Shown here in pieces: positions 8,526-17,216 of a stretch of DNA of 41,577 nucleotides. The stretch's first letter is position 1. Each line of letters starts with the position of its first letter. The stretch is from Methanocorpusculum sp. GTDB taxonomy: Archaea; Halobacteriota; Methanomicrobia; Methanomicrobiales; Methanocorpusculaceae. The translations under genes were made by a program, and so were the position numbers. The notes beneath the pieces are model-generated. The model was not told the DNA's origin. It searched no databases and saw only the letters and a program-made list of their open reading frames with translations. The stretch is taken from the NCBI GenBank assembly GCA_029987235.1, contig DALTWF010000013.1, forward strand, positions 1-41,577, written 5' to 3'.

Positions 8526-8747
8526 TCAGAATATACCCGGATACCCCGAGTCCGGAACTGGAACCATGTGTAACCAGCTTAATTGTGCAGACAGTGTCTG
8601 CACTTTTAGTTTTGTCATAAAATATGATGTAAATTTATTCATATTTTTGGGATTTCTCTCGTAAAAGCCTTTCATTTCCGGGAAATCAGCCATAACTTTT
8701 TTAGAGATGGTTTTGATGAATCTGTATTCACACTCACTTGTTCGGTG
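8526..8747 (-). pseudogene. Remnant of a DUF1016/YhcG-type nuclease gene (N-terminal domain)
   Basis: On the minus strand the frame reads ISKKVMADFPEMKGFYERN, then a shortened segment, then VQTLSAQLSWLHM. This matches the DUF1016 N-terminal domain, where the DFPxMKGFSxRN and VQTxSAQLPWSHN blocks are characteristic. Only about 70 residues remain. The catalytic PD-(D/E)XK half is missing, and the frame ends soon after the second block. Its 5' side runs directly into palindromic element A (8748-8889), whose arm supplies an artificial Ser/Ala/Lys-rich N-terminus. The gene may have been cut by insertion of that element. Confidence 0.65.
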
Positions 8748-8889
8748 AAATGCTGCTTCTGTTTTTGCAGATGCTGCTTCTATGCTGCTTCTCAAATCCT
8801 GCTAAAAATGGCTCCATTTGGCAATTTGAGCATGTTTGGTGATGAGGAGCAGCAGAAGCAGCATCTGCAAAAACAGAAGCAGCATTTTT
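8748..8889. repeat. Palindromic element, copy A
   Basis: A 34-bp arm at 8748-8781, starting AAATGCTGCTTCTG, is repeated as its perfect reverse complement at 8854-8887 around a 72-bp centre. The arm itself contains repeated TGCTGCTTCT units. The same element, with a related centre (CTAAAAATGG, TTTGAG, GTTTGGTGAT), occurs at 24,569-24,689 and inverted at 25,630-25,739. It has no open frame of its own and borders a decayed gene, as expected of a small non-autonomous mobile or palindromic intergenic repeat. Confidence 0.85.
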
Positions 8890-8933
8890 CCACAGAGAAA
8901 AAAAACCACCGAATCAAAAAAAAAGTAAAAAAA

Positions 8934-9272
8934 TTACCTTCTGTTATTCTGCCGCGGCGCACTGCCGATAAACCGCTGCCATCCTGATTCATTACCCGTC
9001 CAGACATCTTCCTTCTTGACCTTGGAATGTAAAAACAGCGCGATTAAAATCAGACCAATGCCCAGATAAATCATAGCAGACCCCCCAATCATACCGCTGC
9101 AAAGCGCCGCACCAAACCAGGCAAGCGCCGTAAAAAGCACACCCTTGTATGCTGCACTGCGATACCCCGGCAGACCTGTCCGGGCAAAAATCCGGGCATC
9201 ACGAAGCCATAAAAAGGAAACCGCGAGGGCACCGAAAATGCCCACAAAAATCAGCGGTTCAATATACTGCAT
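8934..9272 (-). CDS. Small membrane protein downstream of gyrA
   Basis: A 112-residue protein with three hydrophobic stretches (about residues 5-22, 45-62 and 66-82) and a basic, Asn/Arg-rich tail. I do not recognise a named family. Its ATG overlaps the gyrA stop codon by one base (TAATG), so it is translationally coupled to gyrBA. The downstream side is the palindromic element A region. Confidence 0.75.
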   Translation of the reverse strand: MQYIEPLIFVGIFGALAVSFLWLRDARIFARTGLPGYRSAAYKGVLFTALAWFGAALCSGMIGGSAMIYLGIGLILIALFLHSKVKKEDVWTGNESGWQRFIGSAPRQNNRR

Positions 9273-11788
9273 TACTGCTCTCCGCCTTCGGCAGCCTGCC
9301 CGCCTTCTGCCTCGCCGGCAGCTTCCTCTTCGTCCTTTGGAACGACCGTGACCGAACGGACCGTATCGCCTGCATCCGGCTTGATAACACGGACACCCTG
9401 CGCTGCTCTTCCCTGCACAGAGATTGCAGAAACAGCCGTCCGCATCACAACACCTGCCGCGGTTGTCATGATAATTTCATCAGACTCATTGACACCAAGG
9501 GCTGCAATAACCGGACCCCGCTCGGAAGACGTGTTGATTGCCCGCACACCCTGGGTTCCGCGGCCGTGACCGTTGAACTCCTCATACTTCGTCCGCTTGC
9601 CAAACCCGCGGTTCGTGATTAAGAGCAGCGTCTCGGTATCAACCAGCGTCATGCCGCATACTTTGTCACCCTCATCCACATACTTCATGCGGATACCGAT
9701 AACACCCTGCGAACCGCGACCGGTTGCACGAACCTCCTCTTCCTTGAATCTGAGCGACTGACCGTAAGCCGTGCTCAGGACAACATCCCGCTTTCCATCG
9801 GTTGCAAGAACCGTAACAAGTTCATCACCTTCAAGAAGCGTGATGCCATTGATACCGCCCTGCCGCGGTCTGCTGAATAAGTCCTGACTCATCTTGCCGA
9901 CACGACCGCACTTAGTTGCATACAGGAAGTAGTGGTCATCCTTGTATTCACGCAGCGGAATAACCGCAGACACATCCTCATCAGTGAGGTTGAGCAGGTT
10001 GACGATTGCCTTGCCTTTTGCCGTGCGGGTGCCTTCCGGAATGTCATAAACCTTCAGCCAGTAGGCGCGGCCCTTGTTGGTGAAGCACAGAAGCGAGTCG
10101 TGCGTGGATGCGGTAAAGACCTTGCTTACTGAATCCTCCTCTTTGGTAGTGATACCTGCAACTCCGCGCCCGCCGCGCTTCTGCTGGCGGTACACATCAA
10201 GTGGCACCCGTTTGATGTAGTTCTGCTCGGTGAGCATGACTAACGTCGGTTTTTCCTCAATGAAGTCAAGTACATCGAAATCAGTGTTTGCCGTGTAGTC
10301 AATCTTAGTCCGGCGCTCATCACCGTATGCCTCACGAACCTGAGCGGTCTCTTCCTTGACCACACCGAGGATGTGCTCCTCGGACTCAAGTATCCACTGC
10401 AGTTTGTTAATAGTAATCTGCAGTTCGTCTGCTTCGTCAACAATCTTCTTCTGCTCAAGAGCGGCAAGCCTGCGCAGCTGCATCTTCAAAATCGCATCCG
10501 CCTGCGGTATGCTGAAACCGAGTTTGTTGACAAGCGCATCCTGAGCTTCAGCCACATCCGGCGAGTTGCGGATGGTCTGAATGACTGTATCAATCATATC
10601 GAGGGCTTTCAGGAAACCGGATAAGATATGCATGCGCTCGTTTGCCTTGCGCAGTTCAAACTCGCATCTGCGGCGGACGACCTGCGACCTGTGGGAGATG
10701 AAATGCTTCAGCAGGTCGGTAAGGGACAGAATCTTCGGCGTCTTATCAACAATTGCGAGGTTGATGATACCAAACGAACTCTCAAGCGGGGTGTGCTTGT
10801 AGAGCTGGTTTAAGACAATATTTGCCTGCACATTCTGTTTCATCTCGATAACAACACGGATACCGTCTTTATCGGATTCATCACGGATGTCTGCAATGCC
10901 TTCGATGATTTTGTCCTTGACGAGTTCTGCCATCTTCTTCAGCATCTCGGCCTTGTTGACCTGATACGGAATCTCGGTGATGATAATCTGCTCGAAGTTC
11001 TTCTTGCGCTCCTCGATTTCACAGACACCCCGGACAGTAACCTTGCCCTGACCGGTAAGGTAGGCATTTTTGATGCCGTCTGTTCCCATAATGATACCAC
11101 CGGTCGGGAAGTCCGGTGCGGGCAGATATTTCATCATTTCATCAAGGTTCATGTCCGGCTTGTCAATGTATGCATTGACAAGACTGCATACTTCGCTGAG
11201 GTTGTGCGGAAGCATGTTGGTAGCCATACCGACCGCAATACCGATACTGCCGTTTACCAACAGGTTCGGGATACGCGACGGAAGCACATCAGGCTCAAGC
11301 GAGGACTCATCGAAGTTCGGACTGAAGTCAACGGTCTCCTTGTCGATATCTTCAAGAAGCGTCTCGGCCGCTTTCGTAAGGCGGGCTTCGGTATAACGCA
11401 TTGCTGCAGCAGAATCGCCGTCAATAGATCCGAAGTTGCCCTGACCGTCCACAAGCGGATAGCGGTAGGAGAACGGCTGAGCCATTTTAACGATGGTCTC
11501 ATAGATTGCGGAATCACCGTGCGGATGATAATTACCCATGGTGGCTGCTACTGCCTTTGCAGACTTTTTGTACGGTTTGTCCGAGGTGTTTGACTCGTCA
11601 TGGTACATTGCATATAAAATTCTGCGGTGTACCGGTTTGAGACCGTCACGGACATCAGGAATTGCACGACCGATAATGACACTCATCGCATAGTCGATGA
11701 AGCAGGTCTTCATCTCGTCTTCAAGATTGGTCGGCTGTACTTTTGGTACGACAACTTCTGCCTCCGGGGCAGGAACTTCAGATGTCAA
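9272..11788 (-). CDS. gyrA: DNA gyrase subunit A
   Basis: Breakage-reunion subunit of type IIA topoisomerase, which introduces negative supercoils together with GyrB. The 838-residue protein has the N-terminal winged-helix/tower part with DGLKPVHRRILYAM, the HPHGDSAIYETIV segment (quinolone region, Ser93 and Glu97 at the two usual resistance positions), and catalytic Tyr132 in AAAMRYTEARL. The C-terminal half is a beta-pinwheel with the GyrA box QKRGGRG, which marks gyrase rather than topoisomerase IV. The tail is acidic and Glu/Gly-rich. The start overlaps the end of gyrB by 11 bases. Confidence 0.97.
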   Translation of the reverse strand: MTSEVPAPEAEVVVPKVQPTNLEDEMKTCFIDYAMSVIIGRAIPDVRDGLKPVHRRILYAMYHDESNTSDKPYKKSAKAVAATMGNYHPHGDSAIYETIVKMAQPFSYRYPLVDGQGNFGSIDGDSAAAMRYTEARLTKAAETLLEDIDKETVDFSPNFDESSLEPDVLPSRIPNLLVNGSIGIAVGMATNMLPHNLSEVCSLVNAYIDKPDMNLDEMMKYLPAPDFPTGGIIMGTDGIKNAYLTGQGKVTVRGVCEIEERKKNFEQIIITEIPYQVNKAEMLKKMAELVKDKIIEGIADIRDESDKDGIRVVIEMKQNVQANIVLNQLYKHTPLESSFGIINLAIVDKTPKILSLTDLLKHFISHRSQVVRRRCEFELRKANERMHILSGFLKALDMIDTVIQTIRNSPDVAEAQDALVNKLGFSIPQADAILKMQLRRLAALEQKKIVDEADELQITINKLQWILESEEHILGVVKEETAQVREAYGDERRTKIDYTANTDFDVLDFIEEKPTLVMLTEQNYIKRVPLDVYRQQKRGGRGVAGITTKEEDSVSKVFTASTHDSLLCFTNKGRAYWLKVYDIPEGTRTAKGKAIVNLLNLTDEDVSAVIPLREYKDDHYFLYATKCGRVGKMSQDLFSRPRQGGINGITLLEGDELVTVLATDGKRDVVLSTAYGQSLRFKEEEVRATGRGSQGVIGIRMKYVDEGDKVCGMTLVDTETLLLITNRGFGKRTKYEEFNGHGRGTQGVRAINTSSERGPVIAALGVNESDEIIMTTAAGVVMRTAVSAISVQGRAAQGVRVIKPDAGDTVRSVTVVPKDEEEAAGEAEGGQAAEGGEQ

Positions 11789-13733
11789 GGTTTTTCACCT
11801 CCGCTGCATGGCGTTTAATGAAATCTTTTCTGGGCTGCACATCATCACCCATCAGTTTTTCGAATATTTCGTTTGCATAGGTTGCATCTTCAATATAGAC
11901 TCTCTTCAGGGTACGGGTCTTTGGGTCCATAGTGGTTTCCCACAGTTGTCCTGCGTTCATTTCACCAAGACCCTTGTATCTCTGAACATTGACACCTTTT
12001 TCACCGAACTCGGCGGAGAGTTTTTTCATCTCCTCTTCAGTGTAGGCGTACTTGATATCTTTTCCTTTGGCTACCTTGAAAAGAGGCGGCATGGCAACGT
12101 ATACATAGCCCTGTTCAATGAGACCTTTCATATAGCGGTAGAAGAAGGTCAGAAGCAGGATTCTGATATGTGCACCGTCCACATCAGCATCGGTCATGAT
12201 AACAATATGGTGGTAACGTGCCTTTTCGGGGTTGAAGTCATCACCGTAGCCTGCACCGACCGCGGTGATTAATGTCTGGATTTCCTGGTTTTTGAGCGCT
12301 TTGTGTTCAAGGGCTTTTTCAACGTTTAGGATTTTACCGCGGAGAGGTAAAATCGCCTGGAACTTTCTGTCTCGTCCCTGCTTGGCTGAACCGCCTGCAG
12401 AATCTCCTTCCACAATGTAGAGTTCGGATTTTGCCGGGTCGCGTTCGGAGCAGTCGGCAAGTTTGCCGGGCATACCTGCCATTTCAAGGGTGCTCTTTCT
12501 GCGGGCAAGTTCCTTTGCCTTGCGTGCTGCTTCGCGTGCGTTTGCCGCGTCAAGGGATTTCTTGGCAATGGCTGCAATGACCTTCGGGTTTTCCTCGAAG
12601 AATTCGAGGAGTGCGGCATAGACCATGGAGTCGACCAGATACTTGACGTTGCTGTTGCCAAGGCGCATCTTGGTCTGACCTTCGAACTGCGGGTTTGCAA
12701 TTTTCACGCTGATGATCGCTGTAAGACCTTCACGGACATCTTCACCCTTGACAGATACTTCTTCTTTGAGGTGCTTGTTTTCGTGCGCGGATTTGTTGAT
12801 AGCACGCGTGAGTGCGGAACGGAATCCTTCAAGGTGGGTTCCTCCCTCACGGGTGTTTACCGAGTTGACGAAGGTGTAGAGCGTTTCGGAGTAGGTGGTG
12901 TTGTACTGAATCGCAATCTCCACATCGATTTTGTTTTCCGAATCTACTTTGTCAATGTAAATCGGTGTCGGGTGAAGGGTTTCCTTTCCTTCATTAAGAT
13001 GCAGGACAAACTCGCGCAGTCCTCCTTCATAGCAGTAGGTGTCTGAATCACCCGTGCGGCGGTCTTCGATTTTGAGTTCGATACCTTTGTTTAAGTAGGC
13101 AAGTTCCCGGAACCGGTGGGCAAGGATGTCGTAGTCGAACTCGGTTGTTTCAAAGATGGAGCCGTCCGGATAGAAGGTGATGCGGGTTCCGGTACTCATC
13201 GGGTCGGAATCGACCGGTCGGTCCATTCGTATCATGCGGGCTTTGAACTCTTCAGGTGTTTCGGGGCGGGAGTCCATGTGCTGCACAATCTTTCCCTTGG
13301 AAAAGACCATGGTGTAAATTTTGCCGTCACGGAATACTTCTGCCACGAGTCTGGTGGAAAGTGCGTTTACAACCGAAACACCGACTCCGTGCAGTCCTCC
13401 TGAGACCTGGTAGGTGTTTTTGTCGAACTTTCCTCCGGCATGGAGCACGGTAAGGACGACTTCAAGTGCTGATTTTCCCTGTTTGGGCATGATGTCAACC
13501 GGGATACCGCGCCCGTCATCTTCAACGCTGACGCTTGAGTCTGCGTTTATGATGATGCGGACATGCCGGCAGAATCCTGCAAGGGCTTCGTCGATGGAGT
13601 TGTCAACGACTTCGTATACGAGGTGGTGCAGACCCCGTGTGTCGGTGCTTCCGATGTACATCGCCGGTCGTTCTCTGACGGGGGTAAGACCCTCTAGAAC
13701 GGTGATGTGTGAAGCATCATAGTTGTCTGTCAT
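11778..13733 (-). CDS. gyrB: DNA gyrase subunit B
   Basis: ATPase subunit of gyrase. The 651-residue form starting MTDNYDASHITVLEG is preferred. An in-frame GTG 18 codons upstream (13787) would lie against the TATA box, whereas the ATG at 13733 has a GGAG run about 12 bases upstream. The GHKL ATPase domain carries EVVDNSIDEA (41-50), DGRGIPVD and GLHGVGVSVVNAL. The TOPRIM domain carries EGDSAGGSAKQGRDR and MTDADVDGAHI, and the C-terminus has QRYKGLGEMNAGQLW. First gene of the gyrB-gyrA-membrane protein operon. Confidence 0.97.
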   Translation of the reverse strand: MTDNYDASHITVLEGLTPVRERPAMYIGSTDTRGLHHLVYEVVDNSIDEALAGFCRHVRIIINADSSVSVEDDGRGIPVDIMPKQGKSALEVVLTVLHAGGKFDKNTYQVSGGLHGVGVSVVNALSTRLVAEVFRDGKIYTMVFSKGKIVQHMDSRPETPEEFKARMIRMDRPVDSDPMSTGTRITFYPDGSIFETTEFDYDILAHRFRELAYLNKGIELKIEDRRTGDSDTYCYEGGLREFVLHLNEGKETLHPTPIYIDKVDSENKIDVEIAIQYNTTYSETLYTFVNSVNTREGGTHLEGFRSALTRAINKSAHENKHLKEEVSVKGEDVREGLTAIISVKIANPQFEGQTKMRLGNSNVKYLVDSMVYAALLEFFEENPKVIAAIAKKSLDAANAREAARKAKELARRKSTLEMAGMPGKLADCSERDPAKSELYIVEGDSAGGSAKQGRDRKFQAILPLRGKILNVEKALEHKALKNQEIQTLITAVGAGYGDDFNPEKARYHHIVIMTDADVDGAHIRILLLTFFYRYMKGLIEQGYVYVAMPPLFKVAKGKDIKYAYTEEEMKKLSAEFGEKGVNVQRYKGLGEMNAGQLWETTMDPKTRTLKRVYIEDATYANEIFEKLMGDDVQPRKDFIKRHAAEVKNLDI

Positions 13734-13752
13734 GTTGTTTTTGTTCTCCTTG

Positions 13753-13806
13753 TTCCCGGGAATTTTTAAAGAGCCCGGGCTCTTCACAGTTTTATATATT
13801 ATATAT
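13753..13806 (-). promoter_or_regulatory. gyrB promoter with two CCCGGG palindromes
   Basis: On the minus strand a TATA-like run (13791-13806) is followed by the perfect 16-bp palindrome AAGAGCCCGGGCTCTT (13769-13784), which would overlap the transcription start. The 10-bp palindrome TTCCCGGGAA (13753-13762) lies in the leader. The arrangement suits an operator or a leader hairpin controlling gyrase expression; that role is inference. Confidence 0.55.
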
Positions 13807-14191
13807 GTGTTCAGATGATATAAGGTTTCGTAGAAGATGGGCTGTTTTCTTTGAGTGAGAACGGGGTTTGATGCCGGAGTTTGTAATTTGGCAAAGGGTA
13901 AAAATGTTGGATGGGGTCTTGGAGCGCTAAAACCTCAGAGCGCTGCCGGATTTCACATCATCCGTTGGGGGTTTACACATAACAATACGATATCGGGGTA
14001 TATAAACCCCATACCGCGCGGTCCGAATCACTCAATGTTGGAAAACCGGGTTCATACTGCGTTCTGTTTGAAAATCAGAAACGAGTATGAAGTCTGTTTT
14101 GTTTCAAAAACGGCAAAAAATGTGACATTTTTCATACATCATTTCCGTCCTGCCGCTATGCCGCGGCAGAACTTTTCAGAAAAACGCGCCC
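13807..14191. other. Gene-poor stretch between gyrB and truA
   Basis: No convincing gene. It contains a TATA-like core enclosed in GGGGTATATAAACCCC (13995-14010), then the palindrome ACCGCGCGGT (14013-14022). These could mark a plus-strand promoter for an unknown transcript. A plus-strand frame running into the truA gene has no support beyond being open. A hairpin at 14150-14169 probably ends the truA transcript. Confidence 0.4.
14150..14169 (-). terminator. Hairpin after truA
   Basis: CTGCCGC and GCGGCAG pair across six bases, about 25 bases past the truA stop codon on the minus strand. T-rich sequence follows on that strand. Confidence 0.5.
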
Positions 14192-15040
14192 TCACTTCTG
14201 GAGATATGAGGCATAATCGCGCTTCACCTGCGCAAGATGATACGGACCTGACTCATCTTCAAGAAGCGCCTCGGATGCAAAAAGACCTGTCCTGAACGCA
14301 TGTACTTCGCGGGCAAGCGCGCGATTTGTCTCGCGCTTCTGACGCATGGGCGCGAAATCTATGTCAGTGATAGAATCCCAGTAGACGAGACCTTCAGCCG
14401 GTGCGGGATGGACCCTGTATTCAGGTGCGGTCAGCTGCTTTTCGATGACCTGCGGCTCTGCAAGCCCGAGACCGATAACCTGCAAAAGTCCTGCCATTCC
14501 CCGCACCATGTTCCACAAGAAACTCTTTGCCGAGACCTCAAAAACCGGCATACTGCGGGGGGATGCAAAAACCTTTGCCGACAAAACCGTCCGCACCGGG
14601 TCGCGGCCCGCTTCCATTCTGGAAAAGCCGGAGAAGTTATGTTCGCCCAAGAAGAGCTGCGCGGCGTCATGCATTTTTGCAATATCCGCCGGATACGGAA
14701 AATAATAGCGGTACACCCGCTCAGATACCGCAAACCGGGCGTAAAACTCATCGGAAACCCGCGCCGCGCCAAGACACCAGATATCGTCCGGCAGATGAAA
14801 ATTCAGCGCTTCAATGGCAAGGTTAGGTTTTTCTGTTGTAACTGTAATCAGTTGTCTCCTTGCAGAAACACCCTTGTCCGTGCGGCCCGCGGTACGGAAA
14901 TGCGCATCTTCTGCACCTGACCAGAGTCCGAACTCCTGCCCTGCTTTGATAAACTCCCCTTCCACCGTGCGCTTGTCCGGCTGAAACTGGGAACCTGCGA
15001 AGTTTCTTCCGTTGTATCCTGTTAAAAATGCGAGTTTCAT
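14192..15040 (-). CDS. truA: tRNA pseudouridine synthase A
   Basis: Isomerises uridines in the anticodon stem-loop of tRNAs (positions 38-40 in characterised TruA). The 282-residue protein has the catalytic Asp55 in RTAGRTDKGVSA, the FYARFAVSERVYRYYF segment, and the C-terminal SFLWNMVRGMAGLL helix of the family. The start codon overlaps the stop of the upstream PHP-domain gene by the ATGA arrangement, so the two are co-translated. The downstream hairpin at 14150 ends the unit. Confidence 0.94.
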   Translation of the reverse strand: MKLAFLTGYNGRNFAGSQFQPDKRTVEGEFIKAGQEFGLWSGAEDAHFRTAGRTDKGVSARRQLITVTTEKPNLAIEALNFHLPDDIWCLGAARVSDEFYARFAVSERVYRYYFPYPADIAKMHDAAQLFLGEHNFSGFSRMEAGRDPVRTVLSAKVFASPRSMPVFEVSAKSFLWNMVRGMAGLLQVIGLGLAEPQVIEKQLTAPEYRVHPAPAEGLVYWDSITDIDFAPMRQKRETNRALAREVHAFRTGLFASEALLEDESGPYHLAQVKRDYASYLQK

Positions 15041-15723
15041 CTCGTTCTCTTCGGCCGCAGGACTTTTTTCACCTTGCGCATGACATTTTTATAAGACTGA
15101 TAAGTGTAGGTTTTCGCCGGTGTTTTGATGCAGCGGCTGGTTATGTTGCCTTCCCGTATTGCGTTAAGAACTGCATCAACCGACCGCTCGCGTGCCTCAA
15201 TAACATTGATGCCGTATCCGACAAATCTGCAGTCATGCGCATCGGATCCGGCTGTTACCGGTTTTTTAAGCCGTTTTGCCGTGCGCACCGCTTTTTTATT
15301 TGATCCTTGCGTGTAGTATCTGCTGTTGTATCCTTCAAGCGCATCTGCATCAATAAGCGCCTGTTTTGAGTGCAGACCTACTGCATGGCGGAAATGGTGA
15401 TACGGGTGCGGAATAATGACAAGACATCCTGCTTCGCGGCCTTTGTGTATTGTCTCAAGCGCGTCTTCACCTTTCGGAAACATTTCGGTTGTTCCAAGAA
15501 GAAGGACATGTCCCTGTTTTGTGGATACTTCGATGCCGGGAATTACTAAAACGGGACTGTCAAGCGCCAGGGCTTTTTTTGCGGATTCGACCGAATCATG
15601 GTCCGTTATCGCAACAGCGTCAAGACCTGCGTCTTTTGCATGCCGTAAAACGTCTTCGACCGCACAGTGCCCGTCGGCTGAAGCACTTGTGTGGACGTGA
15701 AGGTCACATGTGATGGAAACCAT
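15037..15723 (-). CDS. PHP-domain phosphoesterase
   Basis: A 228-residue PHP-fold metal-dependent hydrolase. The metal-binding motifs are visible in order: DLHVHTSASADG (His9, His11), VAITDHDSVE, the PHPYHH segment, and AGSDAHDCR near the C-terminus. The substrate is unknown; characterised stand-alone relatives include nucleotide and nucleoside phosphate phosphatases. First gene of a two-gene operon with truA (4-base overlap), and divergent from the DHPS-like gene with only 48 bases between them. Confidence 0.88.
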   Translation of the reverse strand: MVSITCDLHVHTSASADGHCAVEDVLRHAKDAGLDAVAITDHDSVESAKKALALDSPVLVIPGIEVSTKQGHVLLLGTTEMFPKGEDALETIHKGREAGCLVIIPHPYHHFRHAVGLHSKQALIDADALEGYNSRYYTQGSNKKAVRTAKRLKKPVTAGSDAHDCRFVGYGINVIEARERSVDAVLNAIREGNITSRCIKTPAKTYTYQSYKNVMRKVKKVLRPKRTR

Positions 15724-15771
15724 TTGCTGTACAATAGTTCTATCTCTAAAGAGAAATAACCTAATGATAAC

Positions 15772-17199
15772 ATGCGTGTACTTGTCCCGACCGGACGCCA
15801 GAGCGAAGCAGTTTTGCGCGCCGCTCTTGCGAGGGTAGATGATATATCATTTGAAATAGTTGTTACCGGAGAAATTGCGTCGTTTTTAACGCCCGCCGCA
15901 CTTGAAAAGCTTCTGCGCGAACGCGATGCGGACTGTGCGGTAGTGTCTGGGATGTGCACCGCGTCTTTTTCGGATGTTGAGGCGTCCTGCGGCATCCCTG
16001 TTTTTCTTGGAACGCGCCATGCGGCCGATATGGCGCTTGCAGTCCCGCTTCTCAAAGCCGGTAAACTTTCGCGCACTATGGCGGCGGATTTTCTTTTGAC
16101 CATGGAAAAACAAAAAGAAGCTGAGCGCCGCCTGATTGAAATTGAAGATAAATCAGACGCCGCGTTCAGTATCCGGGGCGTGAAAATCGGATGCGGCGCG
16201 CCGGTAAAAATAATCTATGAAATAATGGACGCGCCTTCGGTCTCTAATCTGCGGGCACGTGCTGATGCGGCATTCGCCTCGGGTGCGGATATTGTTGACC
16301 TGGGATTCGGTTTTGATGCGACAGAACAGGATGTAATCCGCTGTTTTTCAGAACTTGCGGATGTATCCGGCGCACTTTCGATAGATACGCTGAATCCGGA
16401 CTTAATTCGTGCCGGGCTTTTCCGCGCTGACCTGATTTTTTCGCTGACTGATGAAACGCTGCCGCTTCTTGCAGAAGATGTAAAGAAATCCGGCGCGGCA
16501 GCGGTTTTAATTTCAAGGTCCGGCGCGCCCCTTGAAGATATAGTGAAAACGGCAAAAGCGGCGGGTCTGACAAAAGTATTTGCCGACCCGGTATTGCAGC
16601 CTCCTCTTTCCGGCATGGTTTCATCTCTTGCCGCATATGAAAAAGAGTACGGTTGTCCGAAAGTTCTCGGCTGTGTAAACGTAATCGAGTTAATGGACGC
16701 GGATTCTCCCGGAATCTGCGCGATGCTTGCAGCAGCCGCGGCTGAAACAAACTGCGCCGCTCTTCTTATTTCGGAGCATTCGGACAAGACGCGGGGCTGT
16801 ATTTCGGAAATGCGCCGCGCAGTATCAATGATGACGTTGTCCCGCGGGCGCCCGTATCCGAAAGATACGGCAATAAACGGGCTCATTTTAAAAGAAAAAC
16901 GCATGCGCCGCGAGCCCGCTCTTGTGTATGATGAAATACGTGATGCGGCAGCGGCCTCAGAAAAACTGGATTATGATCCGAAAGGCAATTTCAGAATCGG
17001 CATAGAAGACGGCTGGATTGTCGCTGTCCGGCATAAAAAAGCCATCCGCGGAAAGAACTGGTATGACGTTTTTTCCGCAGTTTTAGACGAAGAGGGCGTT
17101 TCGCTGTTAGACCATGCGGCATATCTTGGAAAAGAACTCTATAAAGCGGAACTTGCGCTTAAATTCGGGCGCAGTTTTGAACAGGACGGGGAGTTTTAA
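15772..17199 (+). CDS. Dihydropteroate synthase-like protein (probable methanopterin biosynthesis)
   Basis: A 475-residue protein of the archaeal dihydropteroate synthase-related family. An N-terminal domain of about 140 residues (MRVLVPTGRQSEAVL onward) precedes a TIM-barrel pterin-binding domain with GADIVDLGFGFDAT, ALSIDTLNPDLIRA, FADPVLQPP and the PKVLGCVNVIELMDAD segment. A C-terminal extension of about 110 residues follows. Family knowledge links it to tetrahydromethanopterin synthesis in methanogens, but the exact reaction of this member is inferred. The ATG lies 48 bases from the divergent PHP gene, with a TCTCTAAAGAGA inverted repeat in the shared gap and no clear Shine-Dalgarno site. 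Confidence 0.82.
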   Translation: MRVLVPTGRQSEAVLRAALARVDDISFEIVVTGEIASFLTPAALEKLLRERDADCAVVSGMCTASFSDVEASCGIPVFLGTRHAADMALAVPLLKAGKLSRTMAADFLLTMEKQKEAERRLIEIEDKSDAAFSIRGVKIGCGAPVKIIYEIMDAPSVSNLRARADAAFASGADIVDLGFGFDATEQDVIRCFSELADVSGALSIDTLNPDLIRAGLFRADLIFSLTDETLPLLAEDVKKSGAAAVLISRSGAPLEDIVKTAKAAGLTKVFADPVLQPPLSGMVSSLAAYEKEYGCPKVLGCVNVIELMDADSPGICAMLAAAAAETNCAALLISEHSDKTRGCISEMRRAVSMMTLSRGRPYPKDTAINGLILKEKRMRREPALVYDEIRDAAAASEKLDYDPKGNFRIGIEDGWIVAVRHKKAIRGKNWYDVFSAVLDEEGVSLLDHAAYLGKELYKAELALKFGRSFEQDGEF

Positions 17200-17216
17200 A
17201 AAGAGAAAAATCTGAA

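Noticed and set aside
13855..14295. A 146-codon plus-strand open frame between gyrB and truA
   Set aside because: It overlaps the 3' end of truA, shows no recognisable protein and has no start signal at its first ATG. I treat it as a chance frame.
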